Shown piece after piece: positions 25,503-34,642 of a stretch of DNA of 64,000 bases. Position 1 is the first letter of the stretch; each line of letters starts with the position of its first letter. Origin of the DNA: an uncultured Collinsella sp. (lineage in GTDB: Bacteria; Actinomycetota; Coriobacteriia; Coriobacteriales; Coriobacteriaceae); contig CAUDQR010000003.1 of NCBI GenBank assembly GCA_958451615.1, forward strand, positions 62,001-126,000. The letters run 5' to 3'. Position numbers and translations under genes: made by a program. Below the pieces are notes generated by a model, which was given only the letters and a program-made list of their open reading frames with translations, made no database searches and had not been told where the DNA came from.

Positions 25503-25530
25503 GTTACGCGGTTTGGTAAAACCGAGTAAC
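25503..25530. repeat. GTTACGCGGTT hairpin (family F), copy 2
   Basis: GTTACGCGGTTT and AAACCGAGTAAC pair (one mismatch) around GGTA and abut the dtd stop codon. It matches the hairpin beside the lysS stop. Confidence 0.7.
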
Positions 25531-25977
25531 CTAAAGGTTGTCCGTGTCCAGGACGATGGTGAACGGACCGTCGTTGACCAAGTCGACTTTCATATCGGCG
25601 CCAAAGATGCCGTGCGCCACGTGTTCGACATCTTTGCGAACGAGCGTCAAGAAGTACTCGTAGAGCTCGTTGGCAACATCGGGGGCGCCGGCATCGGTAA
25701 ACGATGGGCGGCGGCCGTGACGGCAATCGGCGAACAGCGTGAACTGCGACACTACGAGAACCTCGCCGTCGACATCGGCAAGTGCCAGGTTGGTCTTGCC
25801 GTTCTCGTCCTCGTTAATGCGCAAGCCGCGGAGCTTGCCCCACAGCTTATCAGCCTCGGCGCGCGTGTCGCCGTGGCCCACGCCCAACAGCACCAGATAG
25901 CCGCGCCCAATTTTGCCCACGTACTCGCCGTCGACCGTCACGCCGGCGTTGAGCACGCGCTGAACCACCGCACGCAC
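25531..25977 (-). CDS. dtd: D-aminoacyl-tRNA deacylase
   Basis: DTD hydrolyses D-amino acids (and glycine) mischarged on tRNA. The active-site motifs [17 protein letters not shown] and the Gly-cisPro pair in NDGPFT are intact. Length 148 residues is standard. It starts three bases after rdgB, so the two are co-transcribed. Confidence 0.95.
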   Translation of the reverse strand: MRAVVQRVLNAGVTVDGEYVGKIGRGYLVLLGVGHGDTRAEADKLWGKLRGLRINEDENGKTNLALADVDGEVLVVSQFTLFADCRHGRRPSFTDAGAPDVANELYEYFLTLVRKDVEHVAHGIFGADMKVDLVNDGPFTIVLDTDNL

Positions 25978-25980
25978 GGC

Positions 25981-26622
25981 CTACTCCTCGCCCGTCAGTT
26001 TGGCGGATAGGTGCTCGAGCGCATGGAATCGATGGCTGATGGCGTTCTTCTCGTCCGCCGTGAGCTCGGCCATAGTCTTGCCCGGCGTATCGACCGGCAG
26101 GAACAGCGGGTCGTAGCCAAAGCCGTGATCGCCGCGGCCCTCGTGCGCGATAACGCCCTCACAGGCGCCCTCGCCATAGGTGACCAGGCCGTCCGTATCG
26201 ATGAGCGCAACGACGCTCATAAAGCGCGCGGTGCGGTCCTCGTCTGCCACGCCTTCCAGATTCACGAGCAGCTTGGCATTGTTGGCGGCATCGTCGCCGT
26301 GAACGCCCGCGTAGCGCGCGCTATACACACCGGGCTCACCGTCCAGCGCGTCGACGACCAGGCCCGAATCGTCGGCAATGGCCATGAGCCCCGTCTCTTC
26401 GACGGCAGCCTGCGCCTTGATGATGGCGTTCTCCAAAAACGTCGTGCCGTTTTCCTCGGGGTCCTCAAATTCGCCCAGCTGGCCGAGCGCCACAAAGCGC
26501 ACCTCGGGCATGACCTTGCCCAAAATGGCCTCGATCTCGGTGAGCTTATGGGCGTTGCCCGTTGCCACGACAATGGTCGCCGCCGGGTCGAGGGTGTCGA
26601 TGTCGATCTTCTCAAGTGCCAT
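25981..26622 (-). CDS. rdgB: XTP/dITP pyrophosphatase (RdgB/HAM1)
   Basis: This enzyme removes non-canonical purine triphosphates such as XTP and dITP. Motifs ATGNAHKLTEI, DDSGLVVDALDGEPGVYSAR and the C-terminal HGFGYDPLFLP and SHR are present. The N-terminus carries about 15 extra residues compared with most homologues. AAGGAG lies upstream of the ATG. It is between rph and dtd, the classical rph-rdgB neighbourhood. Confidence 0.94.
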   Translation of the reverse strand: MALEKIDIDTLDPAATIVVATGNAHKLTEIEAILGKVMPEVRFVALGQLGEFEDPEENGTTFLENAIIKAQAAVEETGLMAIADDSGLVVDALDGEPGVYSARYAGVHGDDAANNAKLLVNLEGVADEDRTARFMSVVALIDTDGLVTYGEGACEGVIAHEGRGDHGFGYDPLFLPVDTPGKTMAELTADEKNAISHRFHALEHLSAKLTGEE

Positions 26623-26730
26623 GAGTGGTCTCCTTGTCTCTATAGCAATGCCGCGCCGAGGGCGACGAGGGCCTCCGCCTCTCCCCTCTCAATCAACGGC
26701 AGTCTTATACTTCGACGTTTTCCCAGATAA

Positions 26731-26767
26731 AACCTGCCAAAATAAACCTGTCCCTTTTTGGCAGGTT
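26731..26767 (-). repeat. GGGACAGG palindrome (family D) at the rph stop
   Basis: AACCTGCCAAAA (26731-26742) and TTTTGGCAGGTT (26756-26767) are a perfect inverted repeat around TAAACCTGTCCCT. On the minus strand it begins with the TAA stop of rph. A nearly identical copy, including flanking GACGTTTTC.CAGATAAA, sits at the asp23 stop (53052-53088). Confidence 0.8.
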
Positions 26768-27491
26768 AGGCGATGGCTTGGCGCTGAAGCTCGATGAGCT
26801 CGGCGATGCCTTTGTCGCCCAAGTCGAGCAGGGCGTTGAGGCGCTTACGGTCAAAGGGCGCCTGCTCGCCAGTGCCCTGGAGCTCGATCATCTCACCGGT
26901 GTCGGTGGCGACGAGGTTCATGTCGACTTCGGCATGGCTGTCCTCGGAATAATCGAGGTCAAGCAGCGTATTGCCGTCGACAACGCCCATGGAGATGGCG
27001 GCCACCTGGCCGGTAAGCGGGATGCGCTCGATCTTGCCCGCCTCGACCCACATGGCGAGGGCGTCGTGCAGCGCCACCCAGGCGCCGGTAATGCTCGCCG
27101 TACGCGTACCGCCATCGGCCTGAATCACATCGCAGTCGACGGTGACGGTGTACTCGCCGAGCGCTTTCATGTTGACGACGGTACGCAGGCTGCGGCCAAT
27201 GAGGCGCTCGATCTCCATGGAGCGGCCCTTGCGGTTGGCGTGTTCGCGCTTGCAGCGCTTGCCGGTCGACGTCGGCAGCATGGCGTATTCCGCGGTCACC
27301 CAGCCGGCCTTAGCTCCCTTTCGCCAGCCCGGCACGCCCTCCTCGATGGTGGCGGCGCACAGCACGCGCGTGTCGCCGAACTCGGCCAAGCACGAACCGT
27401 GGGCGTGCTTCATGACGCCACGGGTGAGCTTAACGGGACGCAACTCGTTGGCGGCGCGGCCGTTGGCGCGGTTAACCTGCATGTACTCCAT
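26766..27491 (-). CDS. rph: Ribonuclease PH
   Basis: RNase PH is a phosphorolytic 3'-5' exoribonuclease that trims tRNA 3' ends. The sequence is full length (241 residues), with [14 protein letters not shown], the phosphate-binding [11 protein letters not shown], and [14 protein letters not shown]. The stop codon TAA is shared with the family D palindrome. It lies between murI and rdgB, an arrangement like the Bacillus racE-rph-ysnA region. Confidence 0.96.
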   Translation of the reverse strand: MEYMQVNRANGRAANELRPVKLTRGVMKHAHGSCLAEFGDTRVLCAATIEEGVPGWRKGAKAGWVTAEYAMLPTSTGKRCKREHANRKGRSMEIERLIGRSLRTVVNMKALGEYTVTVDCDVIQADGGTRTASITGAWVALHDALAMWVEAGKIERIPLTGQVAAISMGVVDGNTLLDLDYSEDSHAEVDMNLVATDTGEMIELQGTGEQAPFDRKRLNALLDLGDKGIAELIELQRQAIA

Positions 27492-27545
27492 AGAAATATC
27501 CTTTCGGCAAAAGATGTGGCGAAGGCTTTGGCGGCTGCCTTACAT

Positions 27546-28430
27546 CTATTCCAGCTCATCGATATCGATATGTTCGATGCTCTTGAGCGGCTGACCAAAG
27601 ATAAAGCTGCCCGCCACCGCAAACTCGGCAATGTTATCGGCCGTCGTGGCAAAACGATGCTGCGGCTCGGCGGCGTCACCCGCCAGCTGCTCGCGGCGCG
27701 TGAGGATATCGGTCAGCTCTCGTGTGGTCTCCTCGGCGGAACTCACGACGCGCACCCCAGACCCCAGCGCATGGCGGATAGGTCCCACCAACAGCGGAAA
27801 ATGCGTACAGCCGAGCACCACGGTATCGATACCGTGGTCGCGCAGCGGCTCAACCGTGGCACCCACCAGCGCACGCACGGCAGGCGTATCGAAGATGTCC
27901 TCGTTCTCAAGCCACTGTTCCTGCAGATGTGCACCCGAGGCGAGCTCGTGTTCGACAACCTCGACAAAGCTCGAGGCGGGGCAGCCGTATACGTCGACGC
28001 CGGCATCTAGATCCTGAATGGCGCGCGTGTAAGCGCCCGAGCGAATGGTGAGGTTGGTGGCGAGCACGCCCACCCGGCGCGTGCGAGTGCTGTTGATTGC
28101 CGCGCGTGCGCCCGGTGCGATCACGCCGATGACGGGAACATCGAGCACCTGCTGGGCCAGACGCAAGGCCGCGGCGGTCGCCGTGTTGCAGGCGATGACC
28201 ATAATCTTGACGTCGTGCTTCGACAGCCAACGGCCCGCCTGCAACGCAAACGAGCGCACCTCATCCTCAGTGCGCGTGCCGTAGGGGCAGCGTTTGGTGT
28301 CGCCGAAGTAGTAGACGGACTCATGCGGCAGCGCCGTCGCAATCGCGCGCGCAACCGTCAGACCGCCCAAACCAGAATCGAACACGCCAATCGGGCGCGT
28401 GTCGCCTGCCGGATTCTCGATATCGGACAT
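27546..28430 (-). CDS. murI: Glutamate racemase
   Basis: MurI supplies D-glutamate for peptidoglycan. N-terminal GVFDSGLGGLTV and the two catalytic Cys motifs ACNTATA and GCTHFPLL are intact. Length 294 residues. GAGG lies close to the ATG. It is upstream of rph and downstream of a HAD phosphatase and a MurE-like ligase, all on the minus strand. Confidence 0.95.
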   Translation of the reverse strand: MSDIENPAGDTRPIGVFDSGLGGLTVARAIATALPHESVYYFGDTKRCPYGTRTEDEVRSFALQAGRWLSKHDVKIMVIACNTATAAALRLAQQVLDVPVIGVIAPGARAAINSTRTRRVGVLATNLTIRSGAYTRAIQDLDAGVDVYGCPASSFVEVVEHELASGAHLQEQWLENEDIFDTPAVRALVGATVEPLRDHGIDTVVLGCTHFPLLVGPIRHALGSGVRVVSSAEETTRELTDILTRREQLAGDAAEPQHRFATTADNIAEFAVAGSFIFGQPLKSIEHIDIDELE

Positions 28431-28481
28431 TACCTCACCAGTCTCTCTCGAAAAGACATGTCCAAGTGCGGCGACGCCGCG

Positions 28482-29393
28482 CTACGAACGCGCCGCGACC
28501 AGCAGCTCTGCCGTCGCCGCCCAACCGTCGACAATTTTGCCGCGCGTAACGAAAGCGTTCTCGCAAGCAGCCAGGAACTCGGGCGCGCCGGCGCTCGTCA
28601 GGCCATTCTCGACCAGGCAGAACGTGCCCACGTGATCGGCCATGTAGAAGTCGGACTCGGAGTCGCCGAGCGCGAGCGTCTCCTCGCGCTCAATCCCCAG
28701 GTGCTCGCAGAAGCGCGCAATGGCGACGCCTTTGTTGAGGCCCGCGGGGTTGATGTTGAATGCGCGACCGTCCTCGACGCAATCGAGCTCGAGCGTCGTC
28801 GGCTTGGACAGATGCGTTAGGTGACCGTTACAGGCCCACACCAGGCCACAGCCGGCCTCGTCGAGGATGGCCTGCGCCTCGTCATCGGGGATGTCGCCGC
28901 GCATGCCGACGGTGACCTCACGGTACTTGTAGCCGGTCGACATGTCGTTGTGGTACTCGATCTTGTGCGGCCAGCGGGCAAGGATCTTCTCGCACACGCC
29001 GGTCTGCTCGATCACCTGGTGCGGAGTAAGGCCGCAGGCGGGGTCGTAAGGCATGTCGCCAGTCAGATACTCCCAATCGTTGGCTTTGAGGTCGTACATG
29101 ACCAGGCCGCCCATCTCACCAATGTAAGAGTTGAGGCCGAGCACGCGCGCGTCCTCGTGGATCATGGTACGGTTGCGGCCCGAGGTGGGAACCACCTGAA
29201 TACCAGCGCGGGCAAGTGCCACGACGGCCTCGACGAGTTTGGTCGAGGGGTTGCCGTCGTTGTCGCGCAGCACGCACGAGCCGGGTGCGAGCATCGTGGC
29301 ATCCAGGTCGGTAAAGACGTACTTGACCTTGGCCAAGCGCTCGCGCATCTCGCCCGAAAGCTCGGCAACGGTCGGCAGGGTGTTGTGGGACAT
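28482..29393 (-). CDS. HAD-superfamily (IIB/Cof-type) phosphatase
   Basis: This is a haloacid-dehalogenase-fold hydrolase. Motif I is FTDLDATML (nucleophile and acid Asp), motif II is PTSGRNR, motif III is the Lys in GLNKGVAI, and motif IV is LALGDSESD. A large cap between motifs II and III (~85-215) is of the C2B kind. Family members dephosphorylate sugar phosphates; the substrate here is unknown. Length 303 residues. It lies between murI and the MurE-like gene, so a role in envelope precursor metabolism is possible but unproven. Confidence 0.8.
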   Translation of the reverse strand: MSHNTLPTVAELSGEMRERLAKVKYVFTDLDATMLAPGSCVLRDNDGNPSTKLVEAVVALARAGIQVVPTSGRNRTMIHEDARVLGLNSYIGEMGGLVMYDLKANDWEYLTGDMPYDPACGLTPHQVIEQTGVCEKILARWPHKIEYHNDMSTGYKYREVTVGMRGDIPDDEAQAILDEAGCGLVWACNGHLTHLSKPTTLELDCVEDGRAFNINPAGLNKGVAIARFCEHLGIEREETLALGDSESDFYMADHVGTFCLVENGLTSAGAPEFLAACENAFVTRGKIVDGWAATAELLVAARS

Positions 29394-29426
29394 GGTTACT
29401 CCATTACGTAGAAGGGGCTTCTGGTC

Positions 29427-30944
29427 TTAGGCGTCGTACGCCGCAAGGGTGCGCTTGAGAATCGAACCGTCGCGCTCACAAGGCTCGGGTCCGTTCTTGC
29501 ACAGCATACATTCTTCCTCGCCCTTACCGGTCACGATGACCACGGCAGGACGGACGGTTTCGCGCACGGCAGTCTCGATAGCGGCAACGCGATCGGTCAC
29601 GATTTGCCAGTTATCATTTCCCTGCGCTTGAACGTTGCGCGCGATCTCGGCGCAAATATCCTCGACATCCTCGGGTCCGGGGTCATCCTCGGTAATCACG
29701 ATTCGGTCGGCATACCTGCCAGCGGCGATGCCCATCGTGGCGCGTCGATCGACACCCTTACCGCCCGTAGCGCCAAATACAACCGCCAACTCGCGCCCGG
29801 GATAGTTCTCGCGCAAGTCACGCAGGAGCGTCTCGAGGCTCATGCCGTTATGTGCAAAATCGACGATGCCCAAGATTTTGCCCGATACGGACGGATAGAG
29901 CTCCATACGGCCGGGAACGAAGACACCCTCAAAGCCATGGACGATACCCTCTTCGGAAATACCCAGGGCCTCGGCGCAGGCAATAGCGGCAAGCGCGTTG
30001 GACACATTGAATTTAACCGGCGTGGGAATCACAATGTCGCGCGTAAAGCGGGGCGTGCGCACCGTTGCCACCACGCCGCAGTCGCCATTACGAATCGCCA
30101 GCGCAAGCACGTCGGCACGCTCGTCGGTCAGGGAGAACGTCACCGTACGTTCGCAACGAGATGCCGCCCCGAGCACACGATCGACCTTATCCATATCGAG
30201 ATTGACCACGGCAAAACGGCTCTGCGAAAAGATTTTGAGCTTGCTGGCAAAGTAATCCTCGAGTGTCGGATGCTCAATCGGCGAAATATGATCCTCGCCG
30301 ATATTGGTAAAGGCGCCGACTTCAAAGGCGATTTTGCCCGTGCGCTCGTATTTGAAGCCCTGGCTCGATGCCTCCATAACCAGCCACGGGGCACCCGCCT
30401 CCGCAGCATGTGCGATGCGAGACTGCAGCAGAAAGGATTCGGGAGTCGTCAGCTTGGAAGGGCCCGTCTCGATGCCGTCGTCGAACTCTATGCCCGTATT
30501 AAGAGCGGGTCGATGACAGCCCGTAAGCTTGGCCTCGTTGACGAGAATACCGCGCAGATAAAAGCTACAGGTCGACTTGCCCTTGGTGCCTGTAAAGGCG
30601 CAGACCTTCACCTTACCCGACGGATGCCCATAATAGGCATCTGCCACCACGGCAAGCGTGCGACGAATATCACTCACAATCACCGCGGGAAGATCAACAT
30701 CGTAATCGACCTCGGAAACGTAGGCCACGGCGCCATCGGCGATTGCCGAAAGCAGGTACTCGCGCTTAAACGCACGGCCCTTGCAGACAAACAACGTGCC
30801 CGGACGCACCTGGCGCGAGTCGTCGGTCGCAAACTCTATGCGCTGATCGCATAGAGTATCTGGCTTGGAAACAACAAGGGCCTCGGCCTCGAGCAGCTCC
30901 ACATAGCGCATCAAAGCCAGCTTCTCCTGCGTCGTACCCGACAT
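29427..30944 (-). CDS. murE: MurE-like UDP-MurNAc-tripeptide ligase
   Basis: This ATP-dependent Mur ligase should add the third amino acid to UDP-MurNAc-L-Ala-D-Glu. The N-terminal domain (DDSRQVRPGTLFVC), the P-loop TGTKGKST, the central domain (ASSQGFKYERTGKI), and the C-terminal domain (FGATGGKGVDRR) are in order. The specificity loop reads ITEDDPGPED rather than the DNPR of meso-diaminopimelate enzymes, which suggests a different diamino acid (lysine or ornithine) or another Mur-type substrate. Start 30944 follows GAGAGAGG; the open frame extends 29 codons further without support. Length 505. Confidence 0.85.
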   Translation of the reverse strand: MSGTTQEKLALMRYVELLEAEALVVSKPDTLCDQRIEFATDDSRQVRPGTLFVCKGRAFKREYLLSAIADGAVAYVSEVDYDVDLPAVIVSDIRRTLAVVADAYYGHPSGKVKVCAFTGTKGKSTCSFYLRGILVNEAKLTGCHRPALNTGIEFDDGIETGPSKLTTPESFLLQSRIAHAAEAGAPWLVMEASSQGFKYERTGKIAFEVGAFTNIGEDHISPIEHPTLEDYFASKLKIFSQSRFAVVNLDMDKVDRVLGAASRCERTVTFSLTDERADVLALAIRNGDCGVVATVRTPRFTRDIVIPTPVKFNVSNALAAIACAEALGISEEGIVHGFEGVFVPGRMELYPSVSGKILGIVDFAHNGMSLETLLRDLRENYPGRELAVVFGATGGKGVDRRATMGIAAGRYADRIVITEDDPGPEDVEDICAEIARNVQAQGNDNWQIVTDRVAAIETAVRETVRPAVVIVTGKGEEECMLCKNGPEPCERDGSILKRTLAAYDA

Positions 30945-31133
30945 ATAACGACCTCTCTCGCTAAACCTAACTTCAAAAGAGCAAAAACCGTCTCGGACGA
31001 ATCCGATCACGCCCCCTGTATTATCAACCATCCTAATATGCTACCTGACCTTGCGAGTGCCTCAGCACCCTAAAAACTTGCAAGGCCTTCCCATCAGCTG
31101 CTACTCGCTTTTATGTAGACGAGCCATCAGCGC

Positions 31134-31653
31134 GTGCTTTGCGGCATCGCCGTGACATACATCAACGTCCTGCGCGGAACCCCGCTCTTCCCGCAGATCT
31201 ACATTGCGTTCTTTGGGTTCCCTATGATCGGTCTCAACGTACCCAATCTGCCGCTCGGCGTTGGTGTGCTAGCCATCAACTGCTCGGCCTATCTTGCCGA
31301 GATTTTCCGTGCCGGCATCGAGAGCGTACCGCCTGGTCAATCGGAAGCTGCCTACTCGCTTGGCATGACTTGGTCCCAAGTTATGTCGCGCATCGTGATC
31401 CCGCAAGCCGTACGTTGCGTTATACCGACCATGACCAGCGAGTTCGTTATGCTGTACAAGGACACGTCGCTGCTTTCGAGCGTTGGCGTCATGGGTCATG
31501 GAACTCATGCTGTTCTCCAAAGACCTCACGGCCACCACGGGCAACATTACGCCCTACATTTGCGCCGCACTTTACTATCTGGTCGTGACGATTCCGCTCA
31601 TCCACGTCGTCACCAAGGTGGAGCACCGTCTCGCCGACCGCAGCAAGCGCTAA
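31134..31653 (+). pseudogene. Truncated, frameshifted amino-acid ABC permease
   Basis: This is a remnant of a His/Glu/Gln-type permease. INVLRGTPL, then the EAA loop (RAGIESVPPGQSEAAYSLGM), is readable to SSVGVM. The frame then breaks because GTCATGG is tandemly duplicated (31488-31494 and 31495-31501). After removing seven bases the reading continues MELMLFSKDLTATTGN and ends VEHRLADRSKR at 31653. The first membrane helix and start are missing, with a stop just upstream. A strong terminator follows. No partner ATPase or binding-protein gene is nearby. Confidence 0.88.
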
Positions 31654-31674
31654 CCGCTCATACATAGTGTTCGC

Positions 31675-31719
31675 AACCACGGCCCGCCGCTTCGTCTGAA
31701 GATCGGGCCGTGGTTTTTT
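31675..31719 (+). terminator. Terminator after the permease remnant
   Basis: AACCACGGCCCG (31675-31686) and CGGGCCGTGGTT (31704-31715) pair perfectly and a run of six T residues follows. Confidence 0.92.
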
Positions 31720-31844
31720 CGGTTCGCTCGGCGCTTATGCCCTATCACGAAACAAAAGATTGGCATGATAGTAAAGATTATTTGACATCAGCTGCCGCAA
31801 TCCTTGCAGCAGTACACCTGAGCCGTCAGCAGAAAGGATCTTGC

Positions 31845-33713
31845 ATGTGCGGTTTTGTCGGTTTTACCGGTACAGATGAACAGAGTGAGCTGGTTCTCAC
31901 GGCCATGATGAATCGCATCATCCACCGTGGTCCCGATATGGGCGGCCAGCATATCGTCGACGACGTTGCCCTTGGCTTCCGTCGTCTTTCGATTCTTGAT
32001 CTTTCCGAAGCTGGAGCTCAGCCCATGTCGAGCGACGACGGCAAGGTCACGATTGTCTTCAACGGAGAGATCTACAACTTTCAGGAGCTTCGCGCCGAGC
32101 TGGAGGCAGCCGGCTACGCCTTCCATTGCAACGCCGATACCGAGGTCCTGGTACACGGTTACGAGGAGTGGGGCGAGGACCTGGTCAACCGCCTGCGTGG
32201 CATGTACGCGTTCGTGATTCACGACCAGAACAAGAACAAACTCTTTGGCGCTCGCGACATCTTTGGTATCAAGCCGTTCTATTACTACCTGGCATCCGAC
32301 GGCTCGCTGCTGTTTGGCTCCGAGATCAAGAGCTTCCTGGACCATCCCAAGTTTGAGAAGGCTGTCAACCACGACGCGCTGCGCCCCTACCTGACGCTGC
32401 AATTCCCCGCCACGGAGGAGACCTTCTTTAAGGGCGTGTTCAAGCTTGCCCCGGCGCATTGCTTTACGTATGACCTGACGACCAACACCATGGACATCAA
32501 GCGTTACTGGAGCTGCGACTTTACCGATGACAACTCCAAGAGCTTCGAGGAGTACGTGGACGAGTGCGACAGGGTCGTGCACGAGAGCGTTGCCGCACAC
32601 CGCATCGCCGACGTTAAAGTTGGCTCGTTCCTCTCCGGCGGCGTCGATTCCAGCTACATTGCCGCCTGTCTCATGCCCGACACCACGTATTCTGTCGGCT
32701 TCGATTACAAGAACTTCAACGAGACCAACTACGCTGCCGAGCTTTCCGACAAGCTGGGCATCAAGAACGTGCGCAAGATGATTACCGCCGACGAGTTCTT
32801 TGATGCACTGCCCGATATCCAGTACCACATGGACGAGCCGCAATCGAACCTATCCAGCGTGCCGCTGTACTATCTGGCGCAGATGGCTTCCGAGGAGGTC
32901 ACCGTCGTCCTTTCGGGCGAGGGTGCCGACGAGCTGTTTGCCGGCTATGAGTGGTACGAGGACACCCCCGAGATGCGTACCTTTAAGAAGCGCGTGCCGC
33001 TCGGCGTACGTCGCGCCCTGGGCTCACTCGTTCAGCATCTCCCCTACTTTAAGGGACACAACTTCCTGACGAAATGCGCCGAGGTTCCCGAGCGCTGGTA
33101 TGTGGGTCAGGCAAAGGTGTTCGATCCCTCCGAAGTCGACGAGGTGCTCAAGCCCGCTTATGACACCGGCAAGAACGCCGCCGAGATGTGCGCCGAGTAC
33201 TACAAGCAGGTTCCCAACTGCTGCGAGCTTTCCAAGAAACAGTATCTGGATATGAACATGTGGCTGCCGGGCGACATTCTGCTCAAGGCCGACAAGATGT
33301 GCATGGCGCATTCTCTGGAGCTTCGCGTCCCGTTCCTGGACAAGAAGGTCATGGAGTTTGCCGAGCACATTCCCGCCAACTACCGTGTTAACGAAGAAGG
33401 CTGCAAGCTCGTCCTGCGTCACGCCGCCAACCGCACGCTGCCCGACGAGTGGGCAACGCGTAAGAAGGTGGGCTTCCCCGTACCGGTCAAGTTCTGGCTG
33501 CGCGAGCAAAAGTACTACGACTACGTAAAGGAATACTTCACCGCACCGTGGGCCGCCGATTTCTTTGACACCGATGCGCTCATGAAACTGCTCGACGATC
33601 ACTTTGAGGGTCGCGCGCTCAACCAGCGCAAGATCTATACCACGCTGACGTTCCTCATCTGGTATAAGCGCTTCTTTATCGACGAGGACAAGGGCGCCGA
33701 AGTCGCCGCTTAG
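31845..33713 (+). CDS. asnB: Asparagine synthase (glutamine-hydrolysing)
   Basis: AsnB makes asparagine from aspartate, glutamine and ATP. The glutaminase domain (~1-210) begins with the nucleophile Cys2 (MCGFVGFTG), which fixes the start at 31845; the longer frame from 31710 is not used. The synthetase domain (~225-600) has the PP-loop SGGVDSSYIA and SGEGADELFAGY. AAAGGA precedes the ATG. Length 622 residues. It is a single gene followed by tRNA-Val. Confidence 0.94.
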   Translation: MCGFVGFTGTDEQSELVLTAMMNRIIHRGPDMGGQHIVDDVALGFRRLSILDLSEAGAQPMSSDDGKVTIVFNGEIYNFQELRAELEAAGYAFHCNADTEVLVHGYEEWGEDLVNRLRGMYAFVIHDQNKNKLFGARDIFGIKPFYYYLASDGSLLFGSEIKSFLDHPKFEKAVNHDALRPYLTLQFPATEETFFKGVFKLAPAHCFTYDLTTNTMDIKRYWSCDFTDDNSKSFEEYVDECDRVVHESVAAHRIADVKVGSFLSGGVDSSYIAACLMPDTTYSVGFDYKNFNETNYAAELSDKLGIKNVRKMITADEFFDALPDIQYHMDEPQSNLSSVPLYYLAQMASEEVTVVLSGEGADELFAGYEWYEDTPEMRTFKKRVPLGVRRALGSLVQHLPYFKGHNFLTKCAEVPERWYVGQAKVFDPSEVDEVLKPAYDTGKNAAEMCAEYYKQVPNCCELSKKQYLDMNMWLPGDILLKADKMCMAHSLELRVPFLDKKVMEFAEHIPANYRVNEEGCKLVLRHAANRTLPDEWATRKKVGFPVPVKFWLREQKYYDYVKEYFTAPWAADFFDTDALMKLLDDHFEGRALNQRKIYTTLTFLIWYKRFFIDEDKGAEVAA

Positions 33714-33754
33714 ATTTCGTTATGAATTAGCGGTGAACCACGCAGGGTTTCCGC

Positions 33755-33760
33755 TATACT
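33755..33760 (+). promoter_or_regulatory. -10 element of tRNA-Val
   Basis: TATACT ends ten bases before the tRNA 5' end; no convincing -35 is visible. Confidence 0.4.
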
Positions 33761-33770
33761 CAATCCCTGC

Positions 33771-33846
33771 GGGCGATTGGCGCAACGGTTAGCGCAGGTG
33801 CTTTACACGCACAAGGCTGGGGGTTCGAATCCCTCATCGCCCACCA
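33771..33846 (+). tRNA. tRNA-Val (UAC)
   Basis: 76 nt: acceptor GGGCGAT pairs with ATCGCCC, anticodon loop TTTACAC gives anticodon TAC, and the T-arm is GGTTCGAATCC. The 3' ACCA is encoded. Its 3' end plus terminator is the unit that is repeated downstream. Confidence 0.96.
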
Positions 33847-34300
33847 CCGGATTGGAAACGGTCCTCGAAAGGGGACCGTTTTTGTATGGGCCCATCGCAG
33901 AGGGATTCGAACCCGACAGGGTGCGGAGTTGAGGAAACGCGAAGCGTTTTCCGGCGCAGCACGCGAGGGCCGCAGGCCCGAAGCGAGAGCGGGCGGCGCC
34001 AGCCGCACGCGGACATCCCTCATCGCCCACCACCGATTTGATAGGCTCCCATCTATGGGGGCCTTTCGTTTTTGGGCCCATCGCAGAGGGATTCGAACCC
34101 GACAGGGTGCGGAGCTGAGGAAACGCGAAGCGTTTTCCGGCGCAGCACGCGAGGGCCGTAGGCCCGAAGCGGAAGCGGGCGGCGAAGCCGCACGCGGACA
34201 TCCCTCATCACCCACCACTGATTTGATAGGCTCCCAGCAATGGGAGCCTTTCTTTTTTGGGCCCAGCGCATGGGATTCGAACCCGCCAGCACGTCTGTCA
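33836..34300 (+). repeat. ~186-bp tandem array derived from the tRNA-Val 3' end
   Basis: The tRNA-Val tail CCTCATCGCCCACCACC plus a hairpin terminator recurs at ~34016 and, with one change (CATCACCC), at ~34202. Between copies is a shared ~150-bp block containing GGGATTCGAACCCGACAGGG and GAAACGCGAAGCGTTTTCC. Period is 186 then 185 bp. Each unit has its own terminator: 33857-33883, 34043-34073 and 34228-34258. The block also encodes an inverted T-arm-like sequence. Frames read across it are artefacts. No protein gene is present from 33847 to 34642. Confidence 0.85.
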
Positions 34301-34310
34301 CAAAGGCTGT

Positions 34311-34525
34311 GGTCAAAAAACGGCAAATATGAGTACTGCTACTTTGTTTGCAACATATAAAAAGATAGTTTTTGCTTAAGTTATGCAACATATGTCCATT
34401 ATAGGGACTAACAATTGGATCAAAATCGTGCATTCATCGCCATTTCGACTTGCTATCTGGCCTTATTAGTCCAAAATTGCTGCTACCAAATCGGTAACAT
34501 TACTCATATTTGATGTATTTTGACC
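34311..34525. mobile_element. MITE-like element with 32-bp terminal inverted repeats
   Basis: The ends GGTCAAAAAACGGCAAATAT (from 34311) and ATATTTGATGTATTTTGACC (to 34525) belong to 32-bp inverted termini that match in 26 positions. The 150-bp AT-rich interior has a nested GGACTAA/TTAGTCC repeat and no ORF. No target-site duplication is evident. A further hairpin (34563-34616, GTGCC/GGCAC core) separates it from argD. Confidence 0.6.
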
Positions 34526-34642
34526 AGCAGGTCTCCCTGCCTTAGCAAATCTAAGGCAAAACGGGCTCCAGACCGTTGAATCGTGCCGCATATGGCACAC
34601 CCGCAGTCCGGAACCCGGTCCAAATTGAGTTATTGCGCCGCG

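Noticed and set aside
31020-31133. T-box or other riboswitch before the permease remnant
   Set aside because: CTTGC..GCAAG pairing is present but there is no T-box TGGNACC sequence or known aptamer core.
33836-34300. CRISPR array
   Set aside because: Only three long (186-bp) units made of tRNA tails and terminators; no short repeats with unique spacers and no cas genes.
33760-34433. Frames with repeated CRVRIPLRWA-type peptides on the minus strand
   Set aside because: They are translations of the tRNA-derived tandem array and terminators.
34301-34535. Target-site duplication around the MITE-like element
   Set aside because: The flanks CAAAGGCTGT and AGCAGGTCTC share no direct repeat, so transposition is not proven.
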